A stretch of 64,000 nt of DNA, taken from positions 1,302,001 through 1,366,000 of the forward strand of contig NW_024104304.1 of the NCBI RefSeq assembly GCF_003945595.2, written 5' to 3'. The notes under the pieces were generated by a model. The model had not been told where the DNA came from. It saw only the letters and a program-made list of their open reading frames with translations, and did no database searches. Source of the stretch: Pipra filicauda (taxonomy: Eukaryota > Chordata > Aves > Passeriformes > Pipridae). Within the stretch, counting starts at the first letter, position 1; every line of letters starts with the position of its first letter. The translations under genes and the position numbers were made by a program. Positions 1 through 11,010 of the stretch are shown here, piece by piece.

Positions 1-2484
1 TAAAAATTGAATAATAACCATATGAGCTTCGGCCCACAGTGAACCTTGTCAGCAATGATAAGCTAGGCTTCAGTCCATTTAACTTTTAATGAATAGTTAT
101 GTATGTAGTTAGTTATTTTGTATTATTCTGTATGTTGGATTCAGTTACTGAGCACATCCATTTCCATAGTGATAAAGGGATGCCATTTCATAATTACTCT
201 ATAAAAAAAAGCCCAGACATTTAGAAGGCATGGATCTGTTTGTGCTGACTTCATGTCAGAAAGTATGAGCTTGAGAGCATTTTCCATGCATTTCTGTACT
301 CTTTTGCATTTTGCCTACTAGCTTTTTTTCAAGGCTTTTTAAATGCATCTTTATATGAATATTTAGGGTTTTTTAAATGTTTTGAATAATTGTTTTAAAT
401 AACAAAAACACTAATATGAGGATTTAGTTCTAATAGGCAAAAAGAGTGAGTCCATCATTAATTAATTCCTTTTACTTGAGGGCATTGGCCATCAACTGTC
501 TGGTACTAAATGACCCTGCCTGGTTGGGAATTCAAAATATGGCAGAACCACAGTGAATTTTCAAGTTTGTAGACCCATTAATTTTGATCCATAGTTTAGA
601 GAAATTCTGAGAGCATAAGATCTTAGGAATTAAATAAGTAGAATCCAGACTGAATTAAATTGTGTTTTGTACTTAAAACCTGATGGGATTCAGGTGTTAG
701 TTGGGATTTTGTTTTGGTTGTTTTTCTTTGTTAGAAAATTGATTTGGTTGTGTGCACAAATTTCTCATCCATAGAGCAGGAAACACTTTTCAGCTAATTT
801 TAACTTGCCAATCACCCTCGATGAGCTGAACCAGAAGAGCATTGTTTGGTGGCTGTCCCTTGGGACCAACGTAAATATAGACTGATTTAGGGCTGTTGTT
901 TTTCAGAAATACAGATCCTATCTGAAGTCTAGGTATCTGAGTAGAGTTCCCAAGAAAGTACCTCTTTCAGATGAGAAACTGCATTTCGGAGTCTGGGTCT
1001 ACCAGCAGTGTTCCAATCTTCCAGCCTGGTCTTCTCAGGAGGGATCCGTTTTCTGCATTCATGTTCTCAGAGAGTCCAATTGGTGAAAATTGATCTTCAA
1101 ACCAGACACTCTGTATTTATAGCAGCATAATAGTTTGCCTGAATTTTGGCTGGGAGACAGAATTCTCCATTTTCCTGGACTTTCAGATCCTTCCCACATG
1201 ATAGGATCTTCATTCTCTTTTTGCTTTATTGTTGATTTTCTTTGTACCTGAAATTCTCTTTTCAATTCATTTCTCTTGAACATTTTCAACCCAACTTACA
1301 AACATTCATGGTATAATATATTAGTGGAAGGACACATTTAGCTTCCTAGAGTAGTAGATTAGAGAAGTCTTGATAGACTTTACATCATTTCAGGTACAAT
1401 TTGTACTCCTCCTGACCATGGCCACTAAGTAATCCATACTTTCTTTTGCCTTTTTATCACTCAATTTAAAGAAAAGGAAGGTGATGATCTCTTCTTAGCT
1501 TCTTGCGATATAATTGCAGCTATAAAAACAACTCTGGTTATTGCAAGCATTGTAACATTCAATGGTATTGTTGTTTTAACTATCAGTTATTCTTTGCAAG
1601 GGAGGAGATTAGTTTATTAGTGTGATTTCTATACATAGTTTTCAGTTTAGCTTATTATACAAATAATTGCTATTAGCTAATAGTTTTATTTCTTCCAGGG
1701 AAAATTTAGGGGTTTTGCTGAAGAGTCATAAGTCTACAATCTCTGTTATCTTTTATGAGAACATCTATTAACTGCAAAGCTTCCAGGTCTTATATCTGAC
1801 ACTTTGATTGTCACTGTAATTGATTTTACCTTTGTCTTGGCATTGTGATTGTTTTGTAATTTGTTGATGATTAATGGCTGTCCTCTGGTTACCCTGCTTG
1901 GCTAAGCCTAAGGCATAAACCAAGTTTGTTTTGACTCTGACTTGTCCTAAAAGATGTCAAAAACTAGTTCAGATTTATCATATGGGGAAAAAGGAGACTC
2001 AGCACATTCATGGCATCCTCAGCCTCTCAGCTGAGCAGATGGAGAGCTACAAATGGCTTTGCAGAATGCTAATTTTCTTATTTAAAGAGATATATGGGGA
2101 CTTCGCTTTCCCTGTTTCTAGGGTGGTCCACATCATTTATCTTACAAAAACATTTGGCACAGTGGTAAAAAAAATTTTTATGGACAAACCATAGGCAAAA
2201 ATTTGAGTCCCTATATATTTACTTAACGTTCCTTTTCTTGCCTCAAGTCGAGATGTCAAAGTTGACAGTGTAATACCTAAGGCTGATCTTGAGATTGATC
2301 TGAGATTTATCAGAGACTATGATTTTTTGTTGTTGTTGGTTTTTTTTGTTTGTTTGTTTGTTTGGTGTTTGTTTTTTTTTGTTTATTTTAACTGCAAGTG
2401 AAAAGGTGAGCTTGTGTTTACATAGCAATGAGGACGCAGCAGCTGAATGTATTCCTAGGCGTTTCAGCAGTACCTGCTATCATA
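1..2484. other. Single-copy AT-rich DNA, no gene seen
   Basis: Both strands are dense in stops and no frame resembles a known protein. A T/G homopolymer-rich stretch lies near 2316-2390. I see no repeat family ends, splice-flanked frames or RNA genes here. Confidence 0.6.
2316..2390. repeat. T-rich low-complexity tract (TTTG-like units)
   Basis: Runs of T are interrupted by single G, including several TTTG units, next to the truncated 3' side of the minus-strand CR1 fragment. The short frames over it (K/N/Q-rich on minus, F-rich on plus) are artefacts of the low complexity. Confidence 0.8.
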
Positions 2485-3465
2485 TTCATTTTGTTTCATC
2501 TGTAAATTTGCTTAGTATCCCTTCCAGTGCTGTGTCCAAGTCATTTACAAAGATGTTGAAGAGCACAGGGCCCAAGATGGAGGCAGTGACAGGTCACCAG
2601 ACTGATGTTACCCCATTCACTATTACCCTCTGTGCTTGACCCGTGAGCCAATTGCTCACTCACCATGATGTGTTTATCCAGCTGTGTGCTGGACATTTTG
2701 TCCGGAAGGATACTGTGAGGGATGGTATGGAGAGCTTTGCTGAAATGCAAAAAGGTTATATCAACTGGCTTCCCTTGATGAACTAGGTGGGTTACCTTGT
2801 CATGGAAGGAAATCAGGTTTGGTAAGCAGGTCTTTCCCCTCATGAAGCCGTGCTGGCTGTGACCGATGACAGTGTTGTCTTTCAGGTGTTTTTCAGTACT
2901 TTCCAGAATAATTTTCTCCATAACTTTACCAGGCACTGAAGTGAGACTGACAGGCCTCTAGTTTCCAAGGTCCTCCTTCTTGCCCTTCTTGAAAACTGAG
3001 ACAACATTCTCCAGCTTCCAGTCAGCTGGGACATCTCCGGATTCCCAAGACTGCTCAAAAATCATCGAGAGAGGTTTTGCAACGACATCAGCCCACGCTT
3101 AGAGGATTCTTGGATTAATCCCATCAGGCCCTCTAGATTTGTAGGGATCCAGCTGGAGCAGCAGATTCTGCACAATTTCAGGGTAAACTGGGAGTTGATC
3201 ATTCTCACAGTTGTGGTCCTCCAGCTCAGGGTGCTGAGACCCGCTTGGTCCCTCATCCATGTTGAATATAGAGGTAAAGAAAGTATAAAACACCTCTGCC
3301 TTGTCTCTGTCCCCGTTTGTGAGGTGACCATCCTCAACCTGTAATAGGCTGATGATACTCCTATACTGCCTATTGCCATTAATATATTAGAAAATCCTCT
3401 TTTTATTGTCCCCCACACTTCTGGCCAGCTTCAACTTGCTCTGTTGCCTTTGGAGTATCCTGCTT
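2485..3465 (-). mobile_element. CR1 LINE fragment, RT linker to palm (dead copy)
   Basis: Translation of the minus strand gives the CR1 ORF2 reverse transcriptase nearly end to end. Reading 5' to 3' on minus, there is a basic linker, then LDPYKSRGPDGINPRIL (about 3102-3150), a PVSLTSVPGKVMEKIIL stretch (about 2905-2960) and QHGFMRGKTCL (about 2830-2860). The palm motif A region reads FLHFSKALHT, and the active-site box has decayed to FTDET near 2490-2505. The motif A aspartate is His and the second Asp of the YADD/FADD box is Glu, so the enzyme is inactive. Stops and frame shifts occur throughout. Homology ends just after the active-site box, and no CR1 3' UTR follows, so this is an internal fragment. 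CR1 is the dominant LINE of birds. The family call is firm; the subfamily is not determined. Confidence 0.93.
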
Positions 3466-3639
3466 ATGTAATTGGTGGGGCAGGAAGAAGAGAACTTTGT
3501 GTTGCTAATGAAATATGGCCATGAAAATGTTGAAAAGCATGTATAAATAATTGGACCTAGTTCTGTGTTGTATCATTTCAAAACACACAGGAGTAACTCT
3601 GTGGCAATGAACTTGCCATATACAGTATGGAAAAAGTCC
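3466..3639. other. Unassigned DNA between CR1 and LTR
   Basis: Short AT-rich interval with no recognisable feature. It separates the 5' side of the CR1 fragment from the LTR. Confidence 0.5.
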
Positions 3640-4110
3640 TGTCAGAGATGGACTAGTGAGGAAAACAGCTCAAACCTTATGGAAACAGAAGGTTTTACTG
3701 TAGTTTAAACATGTCTCAACATGTTTGTGTATTTTCTGCAGTATCACTGTCTCCCAGACACCCCCTGTGAAGCTATTGTCTCCCACACAAGGTGTCCTGA
3801 GGTTTCTCATTGGTCCCTTGTTAACCCTTTCCTATTGGTTGTTGACCCCTTACCTGATGGTTTCTTTTGTGTGACCCTGAACTTGTGATTGGTCCCCTTT
3901 GACCTTCCTAAAAGCCTTATAAACCCCAACCCCACAATAAACTTCCTCTTTCGTCCGTCCCTCCCAGGTGGTCTGTGTGTGCTCCTTGCGGGGTCACCGG
4001 GCCACGTGCTGGGGTGGGGGGAAGGGCATTCACCTCGCAGGTAATGGGGCTAGAAGCATAAGGCCTGGAGGTCTCCCCCAGTATCCCCAATCCGCCGTAA
4101 ATTAACTCCA
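3640..4110 (+). mobile_element. Solo LTR of an endogenous retrovirus (approximate ends)
   Basis: The block has promoter-LTR anatomy. There are three ATTGGT (inverted CCAAT) boxes at 3809, 3834 and 3888, a TTATAAA box at 3918-3924, and an AATAAA at 3936-3941. A GC-rich R/U5-like segment with CpGs follows, running to about 4100. The poly(A) signal sits only about 12 bases after the TATA box, which implies a short R region and a signal that may lie upstream of the start site. No gag, pol or primer-binding site adjoins, so it reads as a solo LTR. The TG start at 3640 is a guess and I found no convincing target duplication. It could be an isolated promoter-like repeat, but the spacing fits an LTR better. 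Confidence 0.7.
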
Positions 4111-5184
4111 ACAGAGGAATTGCAAAAAGCTGGTATGAAACATCTGAAAATGGTGAATCATGGTATTCAATGATTTTAGAAAATGATTATAAGGGGAAAA
4201 TCAAATTTGTCCTTATAAAATAAGAAAGTCAATGCACTTTTTAAAAGCTAGAATTTTCTTGTAAACCTGCACTTTAACAATGTTGAAATCTTTAATGCCA
4301 AATGTCATATCTGTAAAAGTGGAAAAGTGGTAAATTTCAAGACTGTATGAGAAACTTGGGGACATTTATATTGGAAATTATATATGACATGACCTTCAAC
4401 TCTTCATAATTTAATAAGAATTCAAGGCTAACTAATTAGACTTCAAAATGACAGATAAGTGCTAATTATAATTCCTTCTGAATAGACAAAGAAGGTTTTA
4501 AAAATAAAGGCTTTAGACTTTGCTACTACTTGAAGAAGTACAGACAATATCTGCTAAAAAAAGGAAGTATTTTTCTCCTGGGCCCACGCAGTAGTCATCC
4601 TCAAGATTTCTTTCTTTCAAAAGAAGAAGTAGGTGCAGCTCAGCTTCAATCCAAGATTAAGTTCTAACAAATACTACAATGACCAAAAAAATCATATTTT
4701 CTAAGTTAAAATCTTACACAAAATTTGGTTTCATATTTTTATTAAGTGTAAGCTAATACAGTTGGATTCCAAATATGAGGAATCTGATTTTTCAAAGTAT
4801 TTTTTTCAGAACAAAACTTCCTTAAGAATTATTATATTACTCTGCACTTCATGTTTCTATAGATTAACTTACAAAGTGATCATTCGGCTATTCATTATGA
4901 TAAGGGACTTCACTTCATCACATAGAAAGACCTTATTTCAGAAATATACTTGTTAAATTTGGATGAGTGCACTTTTGGATTAAATTAAGCAAAAACATAA
5001 GCTCAGAAAGAGAGGCTGTCAAAAAACTACCACCAAAAACTAACTACACCAAAACCCCCATAACAACCTGTCTCATTTATGGAAGCATATGAAGCAAGGA
5101 GAAAACTAATGAAAGATATTACGTAATTAATATTCTGCAATCCTACCCTTTTGTAAAATATTCTAGTGCAGTATTGGGTTTGCA
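4111..5184. other. Single-copy DNA, no gene seen
   Basis: AT-rich, with many stops in all frames and no recognisable repeat ends or exon-like blocks. Confidence 0.55.
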
Positions 5185-6221
5185 TGACCGGGTTTTGGTA
5201 GTGGGGGGGCTGCTGGGGTGACTTCTGTGAGAAGCTGCCAGAAGTTTCCCCAATGTCCAATAGAGCCAATGCCAGGTGGCTCCAAGACGGACTTGCTGCT
5301 GGGCAAGGCTGAGCCAATCAGTGATGGTAGTGGCGTAACGTAGTTGAGAAGGGGAAGAAACTACTGTGCATGAGCAATTGAAGCCAGAGAAGAGAGAATA
5401 GAGAATATGTGAGCAGACATGGAGGTCAGTGGAGAAGGAGGGGGAGGAGGTGCTCCAAATACCAGAGCTGAGATTCACCTGCTGACCATGGTGCAGACCA
5501 TGATGAAGCAGGCTGTGTCCCTGCAGCCCATGGAGGTCCACAGTGGGGCAGAAATCCACCTGCAGCCCATGGAGAAGACCACACCAGACCAGGTGGATGC
5601 CCAGAGGAGGCTGTAATTCCTCCACGCTGGAGCAGGCTCCTGGCAGGACTTAGCACGCCATGCAGACCCATACTGGCGCAGTCTGTTCCTGAAGGACTGG
5701 AGCCCATGAAAGGGATCCACGCTGGAAGAGTTTGTGAAGAATTGCAGCTCTTAGAAAGAACTCAGGTTGGAGAAGTTCATAGAGGACTGTCTCCCATGGG
5801 AGGAATCATGCTGGAGAAGGGGAAGAGTGTGATGAGTCCTGCCTGTGAGGAGGAAGGAACAGCAGAGATGTACGATCAATTGATTGCAACCTCCATTCCC
5901 CATCGCACTGTACCGCTCAGGGGTGAAGGGTGAAGTTGTGGGTGAAGTTGAGCCCAGGAAGAAGGGAGGGATGGGGAGAAGGTGTTTTGAATATTTTTTT
6001 TTAAAATTTATTTTCTTGCCCTACTCTTGATTTGATTGGTAATAAATTAAAGAACTTTTTCCGAAATCATGCCTGTTTTGTCCATTACAATAACTGGTGA
6101 GTGATCTCTCTCTGCCCTTATCTTGACCCATGACTGTTCTATTTTCTCTCCCTTGTCCATCTGAGTGATATAGGGTGGTTTTGGTGGGCACTTGGCATCC
6201 AGTGAGTGTAAACTCACCGCA
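5185..6221 (+). mobile_element. Solo LTR, ~1.04 kb avian ERV family with internal 45-bp repeats
   Basis: I recognise this as an interspersed avian LTR from its overall order. It begins with a GGGTTTTGG-type 5' end, followed by the AAGACGGAC and GAGCCAATCAG (CCAAT) segments. A purine-rich body with repeated CACGCTGGAG motifs comes next, then AATAAA at 6041-6046 and a GTGGGCACTTGGCATCCAG 3' end closing in CA at 6221. The terminal TG at 5185 is inferred. Neither 5-bp nor 6-bp flanks match cleanly. No internal retroviral sequence or primer-binding site follows. Frames within it (for example 160 codons on minus at 5143-5625, 75 codons on plus at 5706-5933) match no retroviral gene and are treated as chance products of the LTR composition. 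Confidence 0.82.
5691..5825 (+). repeat. Three exact-length 45-bp units inside the LTR
   Basis: Units are 5691-5735, 5736-5780 and 5781-5825. Each has the pattern GAAGRACTG..CCCATG..CACGCTGGAGAAG with substitutions. Looser relatives carrying CTGCAGCCCATGGAG occur at 5520-5580. Because 45 is a multiple of three, the array stays open in one plus frame. Confidence 0.8.
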
Positions 6222-9200
6222 GGAGTATATACTTGTTCTCAAATTATTAGACTGCTTTGTCAAGTCAACAAAATATTATTTTTCTTTCTTGGTTTACCAT
6301 CCTGAAATCCTGTGATGGTGAATAATTCTTGTCTAAGCTCTTCATGATCAGAAGAGGAATTTGTCAAAGAGCAGAGACCAGCAATTTTAGGGGGTGTTTT
6401 GTTGTTGCTATTTGCAGGGTTTTTTTGGTTGTTATTTTTAGTTTTTCTTTTTGTTTTAGAAAGAGCAGTTTGTATTTACCTTTTATTTTGTCTTTCATCC
6501 TTCTAAAAGGTAATTCCTGAATTTTTCTTTCCTATGCCTTGCTCCATACAGGTGAAGGAATTTGCCACACTAGACTATTTAGATAGCTGTTTGCTACTCC
6601 ACTACATTTTTTATTATTAATATAACCTCCAATGTATACAGGAGGACTGAAATGAGAGTAAATCAAAATGGAGTTTGGGAATTGGCAAGAGGTGGGTTTG
6701 CTACCACTTACTAGACTGACAACCTGAGAGGAATTTTTTATTTTGCTAGTTCTGATATTTGCTATTTTTATATAGCACTGAAACTCAAGAAAAATGTATA
6801 TCTATATATTCCTGCCAGGGTATCTTGAATAAATACAGAGAAACACTGGAGGGAAGGAAGGAAGGAAGGAAGAGTGGAGTGAGATAGTATGGTAGTACTC
6901 AACAGTGCACAGAGATTCCTGTATATATTTTTATATATTCTATAGTAACATAAACCCACAAACCCATAGCCTATTAATGTCATGTCTGATTTAATTTTCT
7001 CTTGTAAACAAACTCAATTCAAAGAGATCATGATAGGTTTCTGTAATTTTTTTCAGAATTCTTGTTCCTATTGTATTCCTCTCCTGCTTTGCCGATGTTG
7101 CAAACTTTTTTCATTTGCTTTCACATTTTCTACTATCCTTTTCCTCTTGTCCCAATCTGTGTCACAAAGTATACTGCTCACTGTTTGCAACTTCTAACTT
7201 ATTCCCATGATACGAAGTTTTTGCATGAAGAGGTCATCTTTGGAAACCTATGAGTCTATTTGAGAACTCTCTGAGTATTCCTATACTGTCAAAGAATTTA
7301 CTTATTTTGCCCCTAGTCATCCCAATCTCATATATATTATGTTCATTCCTGTACTCTCCTTTGGTGTAAATCAGTTCCCATCTTGATGAAACCAGAGTGT
7401 GTTTCCGGAGGTAGTTCCCAGAACCGTGTCCTGTAGGGATGTCATGTTTTCCCACACAGAGACCCTGAATGCCCCACACTCCTGCATCCAGAGCCTAGAA
7501 GTAGAAGTCTGTTTTAGAATCCTGAAATGTAAGCCTCAGGTGATTTCAAATTATTTCAAACTCAAAAGGTCACAGAAAAGCGTGAGTTTTAAAAGCTTTG
7601 AGTGATCTTCTTGGGAAAGGAGACCCAAGACAAGTACTAGGCTGGGCAGAAGTGGTCAATCTTGTGGTGGCGCATCCCCCGCTACCTCCTTCCATTCTCA
7701 GATCTGATCCCAGAGGAACCTGATAAGCCTCGACCGTACCAGTGGAGTCATGAACCTTGCCATCAAGCTGTAAAGTCGCCATTTTCACTAATTCACATTA
7801 ATCCCTGCTTTTGCCAATACCTTTGACAGTGTTTCTTTAAGTGGCCAAAACACTCATTCATGACAAGTCTCCCCAAAGAGGGTCTGACTCTCAGCAGTCT
7901 GTACAGGAGTCTCCCTGTACAAGTTGGTCTAAAATGCAGAAAACTTATTAGATCAAGTGTCTTTATCTGTGTAAATAAAGGCATTGGATCCAGCAGAAAT
8001 TAGTAAAGAATATTTAATGTTAACTAATAGCAACTCATACAAAGCTAATTACACTCTCCTCTCCCCTCAGTTTTTCACAAACTTTTTTTTGTGTGACCTA
8101 TTATACTCCAGGCCATTTCTTTATGTCACGGTCATTATACTATATATATATCTTATTCTTGTCACTCATTATTTACTTTTTACTTTGAATTTTGATGAAG
8201 TTTTGACTACAGATAATACCTAGTTACAATTAACTAAATTCTTCTACGTACATAAAATTTTGTGAAGAGGCGATATTTTTCACTGAAGATATTTAAAACA
8301 GTTTTTGCAATTAAATTTATTTAATTTTAATACTGCCAAAATCAATCAGAAATAAAAGGAAAAGCTCATAAAAACAATCTCTAAAGCCATCCAAAGATGT
8401 TATATTTATTTTTAATTTACCTGTAAAAATGAAAAAACACTCTGTGTCTTTTAGGGACATTCCTATAAAAATTCAAGAATACTCTGTGTGTAGAGTCCCA
8501 TTGGAAACATACAAAATACTTGATGCCCTTTTATTTCAGAGCAGAGAAAATGATTTGACTAATAATTAAAGAAACATTCCTTATTTGTTCACACAGAAAA
8601 AAATATTCTGGTGTTTTCATACAGGTTATTGCAAGAGTTTTATGCTGCAAGTCACTTATGCACTGAAGAACAAAATAAGAAAGATTTAAAATGAGTGAGC
8701 AAAATGAGATCACCATGACAGAACAAATAACAAAGCAATCCCTCTGAAATTTGCTGGAAATGGACATAAAGAAATGAAATATTGGGAGAGTAATGAGCTA
8801 GATATGAGGGAAATGGAACAACCCATAAGCCATCTTGAATACCAGCAGGGAAACCTGGAATTAGAACTGCAGGTAGATGAATTCTGTAAAATGCAGTAAA
8901 TTGTGCAAAAAAATGAAAAAAACCCCAAAAACCCAGAAAACCAACAAACTTGAATCTGGTCTCAGTTTATGAGTTATTAGGTAAAATTATATTGTGGTTC
9001 ATAATCTAAATTTTAAATATAGAAACTATACCAAGTTTAGAAAATCCCTCCAGTAGGGATTAGTGAGATGGGACAGCACTCGGGGGAAAACTGTACACTC
9101 TTGTTCCGGTCTTACACTTCTATATCCAGATCTGCTAACAGCTGGTGATGGGGATGAGGTACTACAATGGATGGGCCTTTAAAAAACAAAATATGCTCAT

Positions 9201-10404
9201 TCTCGTGCATTTGAGGGGTGCAATTTTATGAAAATGTTCGTTTTGTTATGGTGCTCTGAACATAGCTTGCCACTCGAGAGAGAGGTGTATATATACATAA
9301 AGGTGCGTGTATAAAACCTTTTTACGCCAGTATAACCACATCAAGTGGAGAGGAGAGTGGCGAGTGCATGGCTATATTTAAACTACCACCAATAGATTTC
9401 TTTCTTTTTGCGATCTGGATTTAGACAAATGGCAATTGTTTCTGCAAACAATAACTTAAGCTGGAAGTGTAATGTGTGATGTGCCATGAACAACAGTTTT
9501 CACAGGTCACTACACCCACCCACCTCAGTTCTTCCTCTTGCACGTCAATTAAATCACCTGTGCTCTCTCCAGAGGTAGTATTTATCACCTCTGATGGGCA
9601 ACTACAATCACTAGAGAAGTGGTAGAGAGCACTTACAGCAAAAATGATAATAAGAGGCTTTTGGAGGCTAACAAAAGCCAGTACCATGCAATTTACTCCA
9701 ATCTCATACTGCTCTTGGCTTTTGATGTCTGTAAGTCACAGCAGATCCTGCCTTTAATCTCTACACATGTAGCTTTAGTAACACTTCTTCTGGGAATATA
9801 AATTGAAAGGTAGAAATGCAATACAGGGAGTGGAAAGAATCTGGGATTTACAGGCTCTCAGGGGCCCAGGACTACTAAACAGGTTTTTTCCATGAAGAAA
9901 CAGTGCATGGGAGCAGCTAGACCATTAAAGAGAGATCCAAGATAAAAATTACAACACAGGTGGTGTGTAAACTGGCATAGGCACAATGCAGGAAGAATCA
10001 CAAAACTGCAGACGAAACTCGAAGAGTAAATTTATTTTTGTTCACTCACCAACTGTGGGATGCCTGAAGCAGGACCTGGACAGAGGCACACAAGCGGGGA
10101 CGCAGGCACTGCTGTCCATGCTACAGGATCACACAACCTGCTGGTTTTGCCTGTCTATCAGGGATTCACAGAGCTGTAACTTATCTCTGTAGTTTGATCC
10201 TTCCCATAGCAGGTCAGGAACCTCAAGCATGTTTGATAGGGTACCTCTATGTCTATCACAGGCCTACTTTATTTAAATACAGATGTTCTACTTGTCAAAC
10301 ATGCAAGACTAAACAACAATTAGTATGATATATGTGTTTTTCTACGCCCCAGCTGCAAGTCACTTGAGTGTGTTTACAATCCTCCTTGCCAATCTCCCAT
10401 TATT
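6222..10404. other. Single-copy DNA, no gene seen
   Basis: About 4.2 kb without a recognised gene or repeat. A short GGAA array lies at 6849-6873, a TA run near 8134-8150, and A-rich DNA near 8905-8945. A slightly GC-richer stretch at 7600-7980 ends in AATAAA near 7974. It shows no protein or repeat similarity I can name. Confidence 0.5.
6849..6873 (+). repeat. (GGAA)n microsatellite
   Basis: Short tandem GGAA/GAAG array, about six units, within a slightly purine-rich context. Confidence 0.85.
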
Positions 10405-11010
10405 TTCCCACAGATGGGAACCTATTTCTTCTGCGTGGTGAAGTGGCATTGTCAAGGCACTATGGAGCGAGCAGGGGTTGCATTCAATTATTGTCTATGT
10501 CAGCCTAGGACCCTGGACTCCTCCAGAAGTGAGGAGGCAGGCCACAAACACCCTGGATATTCAGCTGTGCACAGGCTTCATCATGAATGCTGTCATCCAG
10601 GGGCAGTGGAATAGGTTAAGGGCTTGTGAATGGAATAGGTTAGGGTTTGTGAGACACTGGCTTATTATAGAATTATAGGCTCGGACCAACTCAAGTGTGT
10701 GTATGGTGCGGGGGAAGGGACAGGTCGAATTTCACAAAAATGCAGTGATGCCCTGCCCCCATCCGGCCCCTTGGAGTCTCCTTGGGCAGCCTGGGGGTAG
10801 CTGTCAGTCAAAAGCATCCTGGAAGCACTGCCCCATACCCCATCCAGGAGCCTCTGACCCAGCTCCAGATTGGCTGGCACACTGGAAGTCCCACCTGGGG
10901 GCAAGGGGGTGTCACCACAGCAGGGTCAAAGCAAATAAAAGCAGCAGCATGTGTTCTCCATGTTGTTTCGACTCTGTCTTCTGAACATGTGGAAGCTGGA
11001 CTTACCACTC
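10405..11010 (+). other. GC-rich block, possible decayed LTR
   Basis: Clearly richer in GC than its surroundings. It has an imperfect doubled segment at 10608-10652 (GAATAGGTTAAGGGC and GAATAGGTTAGGG) and an AATAAA at 10934-10939, followed by a TG/T-rich downstream element. This order resembles the 3' half of an LTR, but I find no firm TATA box, no ends and no target duplication. Frames on both strands, up to 95 codons, reflect the GC content and match nothing I know. Confidence 0.3.

Noticed and set aside
2243..2428. K/N/Q-rich minus frame and its F-rich plus counterpart
   Set aside because: Entirely produced by the T-rich low-complexity tract.
5143..5625. 160-codon minus-strand open frame
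   Set aside because: Lies largely within a recognised LTR, changes with the LTR repeat units and matches no retroviral protein; a composition artefact.
5419..5933. Plus-strand frames of 65 and 75 codons in the same LTR
   Set aside because: They follow the 45-bp repeats and have no family similarity or start context.
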